Assembly (NCBI RefSeq): GCF_036924535.1
Contig: NZ_JAZHRT010000001.1
Location: 992,001-1,056,000, forward strand
Direction: 5' to 3'
DNA length: 64,000 bases
From: Bradyrhizobium sp. AZCC 2262
GTDB taxonomy: Bacteria; Pseudomonadota; Alphaproteobacteria; Rhizobiales; Xanthobacteraceae
The stretch's first letter is position 1; each line of letters begins with the position of its first letter. A model generated the notes under the pieces. That model was not told the DNA's origin and made no database searches. It saw nothing but the letters and a program-made list of their open reading frames with translations. Shown here in pieces: positions 1 to 7,960 of the stretch. The position numbers and the translations under genes are program-made.

Positions 1-17
1 AGTAGGGAAGACGACCG

Positions 18-1115
18 ATGCCGGTGCCTTTCGCGGATCTGCAACTGCAGTATCAGACCATCAAAAGCGAGATCGACGGCGCGATTGCCTCCGTCATCCG
101 CGACAACGCCTTCATTCGCGGGTCCTACGTCGATGCCTTCGAACGGGAGTTCGCCGCGGCCGTCGACGTCAGGCATTGCGTCTCCTGCGCCAACGGCACC
201 GATGCGCTGTATCTCGCGATGGCTGCGCTGAAGGTCAAGCCGGGTGACGAGGTGATCACAACGGCGCATTCCTGGATCAGCACGTCGGCGATGATTACGC
301 ACGCCGGCGCCACCGTGGTGTTCTGCGATACCGATGGCGCGACGTTCACGATCGATCCGGCGGCGATCGAGGCCGCGATCACACCACGCACCGTCGGAAT
401 CATTCCGGTGCATCTGTACGGACAGCCGGCGGACATGGACGCGATCATGGCGATCGCCAACAAGCACGGGCTCTGGGTGATCGAGGATTGCGCGCAGGCG
501 CACCTGGCCCGCTATAAAGGCAAGCAGGTCGGGACGTTCGGCACGGCCGCGACCTATTCTTTCTATCCGGGCAAGAATCTCGGCGCGATGGGCGATGCCG
601 GCGCGGTCATGTCCAATGACGATCGGCTGGCCGAACACATGACCATGCTGGCGCGTCACGGCGGTGTGGTGAAGCATCAGCATCACATCGAAGGCATCAA
701 TAGCCGGCTCGACGGCATGCAGGCAGCGATCCTATCGGCGAAACTGCCGCACTTGGCCCAGTGGACGGAAGCGCGGCAGAGCGCGGCCAAGGTTTATGAC
801 GCCGGCCTCAACCAGATCGAGGACGTCTTGGTGCCGGAGGTCGCGCCGGACCGCAGCCATGTCTATCATCTCTACACGATCAGGCATCCGCGCCGCGATG
901 CGCTGGCCGCACATCTGAACGCCAATGGCGTGCAGACCGCGATTAACTATCCGACCGCACTGCCGTTCCTGGCCGCGTATCAGCGGTTCGGCCATCGTCC
1001 CGAGCAATTTCCCAATGCATCCAGCGATCAGGGGAAAATCCTGTCGCTGCCAATGTTCGCGGAGATCACCCGCGAGCAGCAGGACGAAGTGATTGATCTC
1101 GTTCGCAAGTTCTGA
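18..1115 (+). CDS. DegT/DnrJ/EryC1/StrS family sugar aminotransferase
   Basis: Pyridoxal-phosphate enzyme that aminates a keto group on a nucleotide-linked sugar in the cytoplasm. The PLP lysine is K186 in SFYPGKNLGAMGDAGA, the ring-nitrogen aspartate is D157 in IEDCAQA, and SCANGTDAL (about 57-65) is the phosphate-binding turn. At 365 residues it is full length. AGGGAAG lies 8 bases before the ATG, which supports this start. It sits at the window edge, so its upstream operon partners are not visible; downstream it converges on the ligase gene with a 16-base gap. A second, different member of the family lies at 60547. The substrate cannot be told from the sequence. Confidence 0.9.
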   Translation: MPVPFADLQLQYQTIKSEIDGAIASVIRDNAFIRGSYVDAFEREFAAAVDVRHCVSCANGTDALYLAMAALKVKPGDEVITTAHSWISTSAMITHAGATVVFCDTDGATFTIDPAAIEAAITPRTVGIIPVHLYGQPADMDAIMAIANKHGLWVIEDCAQAHLARYKGKQVGTFGTAATYSFYPGKNLGAMGDAGAVMSNDDRLAEHMTMLARHGGVVKHQHHIEGINSRLDGMQAAILSAKLPHLAQWTEARQSAAKVYDAGLNQIEDVLVPEVAPDRSHVYHLYTIRHPRRDALAAHLNANGVQTAINYPTALPFLAAYQRFGHRPEQFPNASSDQGKILSLPMFAEITREQQDEVIDLVRKF

Positions 1116-1131
1116 AGCGGGGCGGGTGCAC

Positions 1132-2355
1132 TTATCGTTCGTCTGATATCACCTTGCCGTCGTTCGGCAGCGCGCCGGCTCCGACCAGTTCCACATTGCC
1201 GCCGAGCTTGGTCACCGCGCGCAGTGTTGCAGCGAGCTCGCTCTGCAGCGTCTCGGCCGGCGCTGCCGTCTCCGCCTTCAGCGTCATCAGATCACTCTCG
1301 CCGGATCGCGTGACGACGAGGCGCAGCCTTCCGAGTTCGGGATGGCGCTTGCCGATCTCGGCGACCTGTTCGGGGCGCACGAACATGCCCTTGACCTTGG
1401 TGGTCTGGTCGGCGCGGCCCATCCAGCCCTTGATGCGCATGTTGGTGCGTCCGCACGGGCTTGCGCCCGGCATCGCCGCGGTGAGGTCCCCGAGCGCGAG
1501 CCGGATCCAGGGATGCTGCGGGTCGAGCGAGGTGACGACGATCTCGCCGACGTCGCCGATAGCTACGGGATCACCGGTGCCGGGACGCACGATTTCCATG
1601 ATCAGGTCCTCGTTGACGACCATGCCCTCGCGCGCCGGCGTCTCGAACGCGACCATGCCGAGGTCGGCGGTGCCGAACGCCTGATAGGCATCGACGCCGC
1701 GCGACTTGACTTCGTCCTGCAACGATTTCGGAAACGCCGCGCCGGAAACCAGCGCGCGCTTGATCGAGGAGACGTCGCGCCCGGCGCTGGCGGCAGCATC
1801 GAGCAGGATCTTGAGGAAATCAGGCGTCCCGCTATAGCCGACCGGCCGATAGGCCTCGATCAGCTCGAACTGCTGTTCGGTATTGCCGGGGCCGGCCGGA
1901 ATCACCGCACAGCCCAGCGCCCGCGCCGAGGCGTCGAAAATGAAGCCACCGGGCGTCAGATGATAGCTGAAGGTGTTGAGCACGACGTCGCCGGGCCGGA
2001 AGCCGGCCGCGAACAACGCCCGCGCGCCGCGCCAGGGGTCGGCGTGAACGGGCTCCGGTTCGAAGATCGGGCCCGGTGAGGTAAACAGCCGCCCGAACGA
2101 ACCCAAGGGTCCGGCAACAAAGCCGCCGAAGGGTGGCGCGGCCTTGTGGAGGGCAGGGAGTTCCGACTTGCGCAGCACTGGCAAGTCGGCAAGCGCGGCC
2201 CGGCCTGTCACGGCGGCCGGATCGATGCCCCTCAGGCGCTCGGCATAGGCCGGCGCGGCGAGCGCCTTGCGCAGGACGTCAGGGAGGCGGGAAAACAGCT
2301 CCGTTTCGCGTAGGCCCGGATCGCGCGTTTCAAGGGCGTCATAGTGGTCAGTCAT
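1132..2355 (-). CDS. PaaK-like AMP-dependent carboxylate-CoA ligase
   Basis: Member of the phenylacetate-CoA ligase branch of the acyl-adenylate superfamily, expected to join a carboxylic acid to CoA through an acyl-AMP. Seen in the 407-residue protein: SGTPDFLK near 175, the adenine-site motif QAFGTADLG near 225, GRADQTTKVKGMFVRP near 313-328 (hinge and C-terminal domain) and a C-terminal lid. Length fits the PaaK family (about 400-440). It is divergent from the AGE-family epimerase, 89 bases apart, and not obviously part of a phenylacetate catabolic cluster: no paaA-E or paaG/Z genes are nearby. The acid it activates is unknown. Confidence 0.85.
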   Translation of the reverse strand: MTDHYDALETRDPGLRETELFSRLPDVLRKALAAPAYAERLRGIDPAAVTGRAALADLPVLRKSELPALHKAAPPFGGFVAGPLGSFGRLFTSPGPIFEPEPVHADPWRGARALFAAGFRPGDVVLNTFSYHLTPGGFIFDASARALGCAVIPAGPGNTEQQFELIEAYRPVGYSGTPDFLKILLDAAASAGRDVSSIKRALVSGAAFPKSLQDEVKSRGVDAYQAFGTADLGMVAFETPAREGMVVNEDLIMEIVRPGTGDPVAIGDVGEIVVTSLDPQHPWIRLALGDLTAAMPGASPCGRTNMRIKGWMGRADQTTKVKGMFVRPEQVAEIGKRHPELGRLRLVVTRSGESDLMTLKAETAAPAETLQSELAATLRAVTKLGGNVELVGAGALPNDGKVISDER

Positions 2356-2444
2356 GGCTGATGCCTCAGGTGAGGGCCGATTGCGCGCCGCCTCTGACGT
2401 GCTATCAGACGGCTTCTACCGGTGTTGATGTTCCAGGGAACGCA

Positions 2445-3605
2445 ATGGCTGAAAGAGATACCGCTGCGGCGGCAGATACGCTGGATTCGGCCGATATCGT
2501 CGCGAGGCTGAAGCTTCGCATGATCGACCATTGCCTGCCGCTGTGGTCGACCGAAGGCTGGGACGACGTAGCGGGCGGTTTTATCGATCGGCTCGATCCG
2601 GACGGCCGCGCGGACCGCCTGGCGCCGCGCCGGGTCTTTGTGCAGGCGCGCCAGATCTATTGCTACGCCAAGGCGGCGCAAATGGGCTGGTATCCCGACG
2701 GCCGCGCGATCGCGCTGAAGGGCTTGGATCATCTCTTGGCGAAAGCGAAAGCCCCTGACGGCAGGCCGGGCTTTGTCCACACCTTGACGCCGGATGGCGC
2801 CGTGCTGGATCCGTTGCGCGATTCCTACGACCACGCCTTCGTGCTGTTGGCGTTGGCAACCGTCCACGCGCTCGATCGTGACGCGCAAATCCGCGCCGAG
2901 ATCGATGCGCTGTGCCATTTCGTCGATACGGAGCTGCGCTCGCCGCATGGCGGGGTGCACGAAGGATTGCCGGTCTCGCTGCCGCGGCGGCAGAACCCGC
3001 AGATGCATCTGTTCGAAGCGATGATCGCGGCGTTCGACGCCACGCACGACATGGTATTCCAGAACAGGGCCGGGAATTTCTTCAGCCTGTTTCTGGCCAA
3101 TCTCTACGACAAGCAACGGCAGGTGCTTGGCGAGTATTTCGAAGAGGACTGGTCGAAGATCGAGCCCATCAGCGTCGAGCCGGGGCATCAGGCGGAGTGG
3201 GCCTGGCTGTTGAAGGGCTTTGAACGCATCACCGGCTGCCCGACCGGCCGCTACCGCGGCGAATTGCTGGCGTCGGCGCTGCGCTATCGTGACGCGGCGA
3301 CCGGCTGCCTGATCGACGAAGGCGACGCCGGCGGCAACATCAGGCGGCATACGCGCCGGCTGTGGCCGCAGACCGAAATCGCAAAGGCGTGGATCGCGCA
3401 GGCTGAAGCGGGCGAGGCGGGAGCCGCAGATGAAGCGCGCGCGGCGTTGGCGCGGCTCGAACGGCATTATCTCAGCCATCCCGTGGCGGGCGGCTGGTAC
3501 GACCAGTTCGATCGCGACGGCAACTCGCTGGTCGCGACCATTCCTGCGTCTTCGTTCTACCATGTGCTTTGCGCGGTGACGGAAGCGGAGCAGGTTATCG
3601 GCTAG
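2445..3605 (+). CDS. AGE family sugar epimerase/isomerase (N-acylglucosamine 2-epimerase fold)
   Basis: An alpha/alpha-barrel sugar isomerase of the N-acylglucosamine 2-epimerase / YihS / mannose-6-phosphate isomerase type, 386 residues. Family signatures are FVQARQIY near the start of the barrel, NPQMHLFEA mid-protein, EPGHQAEWAWLL (active-site histidine), RRLWPQTE and ASSFYH. The reading frame is open further upstream (to 2133) but that part overlaps the divergent ligase gene; the ATG at 2445 has CCAGGGA just before it and gives a family-like N-terminus. It converges on the transporter ATPase gene with a 14-base gap. Whether it acts on mannose, glucose or an N-acetylated sugar cannot be read from the sequence. 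Confidence 0.88.
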   Translation: MAERDTAAAADTLDSADIVARLKLRMIDHCLPLWSTEGWDDVAGGFIDRLDPDGRADRLAPRRVFVQARQIYCYAKAAQMGWYPDGRAIALKGLDHLLAKAKAPDGRPGFVHTLTPDGAVLDPLRDSYDHAFVLLALATVHALDRDAQIRAEIDALCHFVDTELRSPHGGVHEGLPVSLPRRQNPQMHLFEAMIAAFDATHDMVFQNRAGNFFSLFLANLYDKQRQVLGEYFEEDWSKIEPISVEPGHQAEWAWLLKGFERITGCPTGRYRGELLASALRYRDAATGCLIDEGDAGGNIRRHTRRLWPQTEIAKAWIAQAEAGEAGAADEARAALARLERHYLSHPVAGGWYDQFDRDGNSLVATIPASSFYHVLCAVTEAEQVIG

Positions 3606-3619
3606 ATGATAGGTGGCGG

Positions 3620-4459
3620 TCACAGCCACCGCTTTCGCCGCTTGAAGCTTTTCAGGTTTTTGAAGCTCTTGCGCTGGTCGCCGGCGCCGCCGAGGTAGAA
3701 TTCCTTGACGTCCTCGTTGTCGCGCAATTCGTCGGCGGTGCCGTCGAGCACCACCTTGCCCTGTTCCATGATGTAGCCGTGGCTTGCGACCGACAGCGCC
3801 GCGCGCGCGTTCTGCTCCACCAGCAAGATGGTGACGCCGAGGTCGCGGTTGATCTCCTTGATGATGGCAAACACCTCCTTGACCAGGAGCGGGGACAGGC
3901 CCATCGACGGCTCGTCCATCAGGATCATCTTGGGCCGCGCCATCAGCGCGCGACCGATCGCCAGCATCTGCTGCTCGCCTCCGGAGAGATAGCCGGCCAG
4001 CCCGGTGCGCTCTTTCAGGCGAGGGAAATATCTGAAGACCATGTCGATGTCGTCGCCGACCTCGTTGTCGGTGCGGGTGAAGGCGCCGAGCTTCAGATTC
4101 TCGATCGAGGTCATGTCGGAGATGATGCGGCGGCCTTCCATCACCTGGAAGATGCCGCGGCGGACGATCTTGTCGGGATCGATGCCGTCGATGCGCGCGC
4201 CGTCGAAAAGGATCTCGCCGCGGATGACTTCGCCGTCTTCGGTCTTGAGAAGGCCCGAGATCGCCTTCAGCGTCGTCGACTTGCCGGCGCCATTGGCCCC
4301 GAGCAGGGCTACGATCGCGCCCTTTTGCACGTCGAGGCTGAGGCCGCGCAGCACCAGGATGACCTTGTCGTAGACCACCTCGATGTTGCGGACGCTGAGC
4401 AACGGGGCGGCCTGTGCCGCCGCCGTCGCGGGACGATTGATTACGGTTGCTTCAGTCAT
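3620..4459 (-). CDS. ABC transporter ATP-binding protein, LivF type
   Basis: Second ATPase of a branched-chain-amino-acid-type (HAAT) importer; works at the inner membrane face with the LivG-type ATPase at 9885. Walker A GANGAGKST, signature LSGGEQQMLAIGRAL and Walker B MILMDEPSMGL are all intact. It is 279 residues, longer than the usual 235-240, owing to a lysine/arginine-rich C-terminal tail (GDQRKSFKNLKSFKRRKRWL) that ordinary LivF lacks. Last gene of a minus-strand operon (livG type, acyl-CoA ligase, livH type, livM type, binding protein, this gene), separated from the binding protein gene by a palindromic repeat. The partner ligase suggests an organic acid rather than an amino acid as cargo (inference). 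Confidence 0.92.
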   Translation of the reverse strand: MTEATVINRPATAAAQAAPLLSVRNIEVVYDKVILVLRGLSLDVQKGAIVALLGANGAGKSTTLKAISGLLKTEDGEVIRGEILFDGARIDGIDPDKIVRRGIFQVMEGRRIISDMTSIENLKLGAFTRTDNEVGDDIDMVFRYFPRLKERTGLAGYLSGGEQQMLAIGRALMARPKMILMDEPSMGLSPLLVKEVFAIIKEINRDLGVTILLVEQNARAALSVASHGYIMEQGKVVLDGTADELRDNEDVKEFYLGGAGDQRKSFKNLKSFKRRKRWL

Positions 4460-4512
4460 GTTTCCGATCCTGGCGTTGTTAGTGGAGCGGGTCGTCCCGC
4501 TCCACCCACCGC

Positions 4513-4614
4513 CGTCATCACCCGCGCATGCGGGTGATCCAGTATTCCAGAGGCGACTGCGATCGACCGAGACGCCGCGGCGTACTGCATCCCCGCCTTC
4601 GTGGGGGATGACAG
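4513..4614. repeat. Palindromic intergenic repeat between binding-protein and LivF-type genes
   Basis: About 100 bases beginning CGTCATCACCCGCGCATGCG and ending in GGGGGATGACAG, with complementary GTCATC...GATGAC ends and internal hairpins (CACCCGCGCATGCGGGTG). I recall this kind of element as dispersed between genes in Bradyrhizobium-like genomes. It fills most of the 189-base gap and lies directly after the binding-protein stop. RNA from it would fold strongly. No coding content. Confidence 0.6.
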
Positions 4615-4648
4615 TTGAGTGTTGAGGCGCCTGCAGGCGCGCCTGACA

Positions 4649-5929
4649 TTACCAGCCGAGCCACTCGGGCTTGCGCGGCAGGTCGATCGTCTTCACCTTC
4701 TCCATCTTGATGCCGCCGTTCTTGACTAGATCGTTGAGCGGAGCATCGGTCGCGCCGGCGACCTTCATGCGATAGAGATCAACCTTGAGCGTGCCGCGGT
4801 GATCCGTCTCGGTGAAGGTCGAGGGATTGCAGATGCCTTCGCCGCCGGCGGGCACCCAATCCTTCTTCTGATAAAAACCCTTCTTGACGTTCTCGCCGGT
4901 GGCGCCGCCGTTCTTGGCAGCCCATTCGACGGCTTCCTTCATGTAGAGCGCGGTGCAGACGCCGGCGAGGTAGTGCACGGGACGGTAGGCGGTGCCGGCC
5001 GCATCCGACATCTTGGAGATTTCCATGAAGGTCTTCATGCCGGGCGCGTTGCCGCCCCATGCCACCGCGGTGCGCAGCGGGAACACCACGCCATCGGCGG
5101 CAGCGCCGGCGGCCTTGGCGGCGTTCTCGTCCATGCCCCAGACGTTGCCGAGGAACTGCACGTCGACGCCCGCGGCCTTGCATGCGTTGAGCACGGAGAT
5201 GTTCGAGCCGGCGGTGTTGCCCAGATAAGCGTAGTTGGCGCCCGAGCTCTTCAGGGTCAGGCACTGCGCGCTGTAGTCGCCAGGCGTCAGGGCGAACACG
5301 ATCGGCGGCAGCAGGTCGAAGCCGAGTTCGGCGGCCATTGCTTCACCCGCCGCCTTGGGTGCGTTCGGGTAGGGGTGGTTGGCACCCATATGGACGAACT
5401 TCGGCTTGCCCGGCTTGCCCTTCGCTTTCCAGTCCTCGGCTGCCCAGGTCAGCATGCCGCGAACCGCGTCCGAATAGCTCGGGCCGTAGAAAAAATTATA
5501 GGGTGCGGGCTTGGCCTTGCCGCCGGCACCCGTCGGGTCGGAGAGTGCGGCGGCATAGGATGCCGAAATATCGGGGATCTTGTCCTGGGCCAGGAATCCC
5601 GTCAGTGCCTCGGTGTCGGCGGTGCCCCAGCCGAGAATGGCGGCGACCTTGTCGGAGCCCGACCATTTCTTGTACTGGGCGATGGCGCGCGGCACCTGAT
5701 AGCCGTAATCGACGGTGTCGACATTGACCTTGGCGCCGCTGATGCCGCCATTCTTGTTGATCCATGCATAGGTGTCCGCGACACCCTGTCCGAACGGCGT
5801 TCCGACGTCAGAGGTGGCGCCCGAATAGTCGGCGAGATGCCCCAGCGAGATCGGCGCCTGGGCTGATGCCGCGGTGCTACCCAACAGCAAAGCCAGCGAG
5901 GCGGTGCTCAGTAGAGTCTTCATCGTCAT
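4649..5929 (-). CDS. ABC transporter substrate-binding protein, branched-chain amino acid type
   Basis: Periplasmic binding protein of the Leu/Ile/Val (type I fold) family that captures the solute for this importer. Residues 1-24 form a signal peptide ending in ASAQA, and the mature chain starts with the typical PISLGHLADYSGATS strand. 426 residues is on the long side for LivK-like proteins, and similar to those binding aromatic or other organic acids. GGAGG lies 8 bases before the ATG at 5929; a second ATG two codons on is possible. It lies between the LivM-type permease and the LivF-type ATPase; a strong palindromic repeat follows the stop codon. The ligand is not determinable from sequence. 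Confidence 0.92.
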   Translation of the reverse strand: MTMKTLLSTASLALLLGSTAASAQAPISLGHLADYSGATSDVGTPFGQGVADTYAWINKNGGISGAKVNVDTVDYGYQVPRAIAQYKKWSGSDKVAAILGWGTADTEALTGFLAQDKIPDISASYAAALSDPTGAGGKAKPAPYNFFYGPSYSDAVRGMLTWAAEDWKAKGKPGKPKFVHMGANHPYPNAPKAAGEAMAAELGFDLLPPIVFALTPGDYSAQCLTLKSSGANYAYLGNTAGSNISVLNACKAAGVDVQFLGNVWGMDENAAKAAGAAADGVVFPLRTAVAWGGNAPGMKTFMEISKMSDAAGTAYRPVHYLAGVCTALYMKEAVEWAAKNGGATGENVKKGFYQKKDWVPAGGEGICNPSTFTETDHRGTLKVDLYRMKVAGATDAPLNDLVKNGGIKMEKVKTIDLPRKPEWLGW

Positions 5930-5985
5930 AGACTAATCCTCCGGTTATTTCTCGAGGTCTTCTTGTTGTCCGTCCCGTTCCGACC

Positions 5986-7059
5986 TCAATGTGAGAACGG
6001 GTAGAGTTTCCAGTATGCCTTGATCTGACGCCATCGATGCGCGAGTCCATCCGGCTCGAACACCAGAAAGACGATGATGATCACGCCAATGGCCATCTCG
6101 CGCAAGAAAGCGATGTTGTTCTTTAGTCCGAGAAATTGATCGATCGGACTGCCGCGCAGCGCGACGCTGAGCCATTCCATCGATTCCGGCAGCAGCACCA
6201 TGAAGGCCGTGCCCATCAGCGTGCCCATGATCGAGCCGAGCCCGCCGATGATGATCATCGCAAGGAAGATGATCGAGCGATCGATGCCGAAACCTTCGTT
6301 GGAGACGACCTGATTGTAATGCGCATAGAGCGCGCCGCCGACGCCGGCAAAGAAGGCGGCGAGGCCGAACGACAGCGTCCGGTATTTTGTCAGGTTGATG
6401 CCCATGATCTCGGCAGACAGATAATGGTCGCGCACGGCGACCAATGCGCGCCCGTCGCGGGTACGGATCAGATTCGTCACGAGGAGATAGCAGACGACGA
6501 CATAGGCGAGCACGACGTAGAAGTATTTCTTGTCGCCGCGCAGCGAATAGCCGAAGAGCGAGAACGGTTCGGCGCTGGCGGGAACACTGCCGCCGGTGAA
6601 CCATTCGGCGCGCGCGAAGAAGTCGAGCAGGATGTACTGCGCCGCCAGCGTCGCGATCGCGAGATAGAGCCCTTTCAGCCGCGCGGCGGGCAGGCCGAAG
6701 ATCAGGCCGACCGCCGCCGTCACGACGCCCGCGAGCGGAATGCAGAAGAACACGGGAATGCCGAACCGGTTCGAGAGATAGGCTGACGTGAAGGCGCCGA
6801 AGCCGAAGAAAGCGGCGTGGCCGATCGAGATCTGGCCGGTGAAGCCGACGACGATGTTCAGCCCAAGCGCTGCGATGCCGAAGATGCCGATCTGGATCAG
6901 GAGGCTGAGGCTGTATTCGTTCAGGATGTGAGGTGCAAAGCAGATCAGGACGATGCCCACGATCATGGCGTTGCGGCTGGTCGTGGTCGGAAACACGGTG
7001 GTATCCGCCGCGTAGCTGGTGCGGAAATCGCCGGCGGGAATGAAAGTCTGGCCTGCCAT
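5986..7059 (-). CDS. ABC transporter permease, LivM type
   Basis: Inner-membrane permease of the HAAT importer, 357 residues with about nine to ten hydrophobic segments. The cytoplasmic-loop signature GQISIGHAAFFGFGA is present, as is a C-terminal FEPDGLAHRW end common in LivM. The frame stays open to 7104, but that would overlap the LivH-type gene; the ATG at 7059, eight bases after that gene's stop, gives the compact spacing expected within an operon. It pairs with the LivH-type permease to form the channel. Length and topology are ordinary. Confidence 0.9.
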   Translation of the reverse strand: MAGQTFIPAGDFRTSYAADTTVFPTTTSRNAMIVGIVLICFAPHILNEYSLSLLIQIGIFGIAALGLNIVVGFTGQISIGHAAFFGFGAFTSAYLSNRFGIPVFFCIPLAGVVTAAVGLIFGLPAARLKGLYLAIATLAAQYILLDFFARAEWFTGGSVPASAEPFSLFGYSLRGDKKYFYVVLAYVVVCYLLVTNLIRTRDGRALVAVRDHYLSAEIMGINLTKYRTLSFGLAAFFAGVGGALYAHYNQVVSNEGFGIDRSIIFLAMIIIGGLGSIMGTLMGTAFMVLLPESMEWLSVALRGSPIDQFLGLKNNIAFLREMAIGVIIIVFLVFEPDGLAHRWRQIKAYWKLYPFSH

Positions 7060-7066
7060 GATTTGC

Positions 7067-7960
7067 TTACACCCGCTCGATGTCTTTGGTGCCGAACAGG
7101 CCATACGGCTTGATCATCAAAATGATGATCAGCGCATAGAACGGCGCGATCTCGTAGAGATTGCCCCAGTGCAGATATTCGCTGTCGAGAAAATGTGCGA
7201 AATTCTCCAGAAGGCCGATGATAATGCCGCCCAGCACCGCGCCGCCGACGCTGTCGAGACCGCCTAGGATCGCCGCCGGAAACACCTTGACGCCATAGGC
7301 GGACAGCCCGGCCGAGACGCCGTTGACGACGGCGACCACCACGCCCGCGACGGCGGAGACGGTGGCCGAAATCGCCCAGGCCATCGCGAATACGCTTTTC
7401 ACGGAGATGCCGAGCGACTGCGCTACCTGCTGGTTGAACGCGGTGGCGCGCATCGCCAGACCATATTTGGAGAAGCGGAAGAACCACGCCATTCCCACCA
7501 TCATCGCCACCGAAACCGCGAGGCTCATCAGATAGACCGTCTGCACCTGCAATCCGAGGATATTGATGTTCTGGGTCTGGAAGATCCGCGGGAACGGCTG
7601 CAGGTTGACGCCGAATATCCACTTCATCAGCGCGGCGAATACCATCGACAGCGCGATCGTCACCATGATCACGGAAATGATCGGCTCGCCGATCATGGGG
7701 CGCAGGATGAAGATCTGGATCGCGATGCCGAACAGGAACATGAAGACCAGCGTGATCGGCATGCCCAGATAGAACGGGACCTGATATTTGGTGAGCAGCC
7801 ACCAGCATACCCAGGCGCCGACCAGCAGCAGTTCGCCCTGCGCGAAGTTCACGACCTGCGTCGCCTTGTAGATCAGCACGAACGACATCGCGACCACGCC
7901 ATAGAGCGTGCCGACCACGAGGCCGTTGACTAGGAGCTGGATCAGGAGCTGGGTGTTCAT
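7067..7960 (-). CDS. ABC transporter permease, LivH type
   Basis: Second membrane subunit of the importer, 297 residues with about eight membrane segments. The hallmark VVNFAQGELLLVGAW near residue 36 and the coupling-loop region with GVKVFPAAILGGLDS near 225 are those of LivH permeases. Its start codon overlaps the stop of the acyl-CoA ligase gene by four bases (ATGA), so the two are almost certainly translated together. The C-terminal KPYGLFGTK is typical. Confidence 0.9.
   Translation of the reverse strand: MNTQLLIQLLVNGLVVGTLYGVVAMSFVLIYKATQVVNFAQGELLLVGAWVCWWLLTKYQVPFYLGMPITLVFMFLFGIAIQIFILRPMIGEPIISVIMVTIALSMVFAALMKWIFGVNLQPFPRIFQTQNINILGLQVQTVYLMSLAVSVAMMVGMAWFFRFSKYGLAMRATAFNQQVAQSLGISVKSVFAMAWAISATVSAVAGVVVAVVNGVSAGLSAYGVKVFPAAILGGLDSVGGAVLGGIIIGLLENFAHFLDSEYLHWGNLYEIAPFYALIIILMIKPYGLFGTKDIERV

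Noticed and set aside
3606..3635. Terminator between the convergent AGE-epimerase and LivF-type genes
   Set aside because: GGTGGC...GCCACC can pair, but there is no T-run on either strand, so I do not call a terminator.
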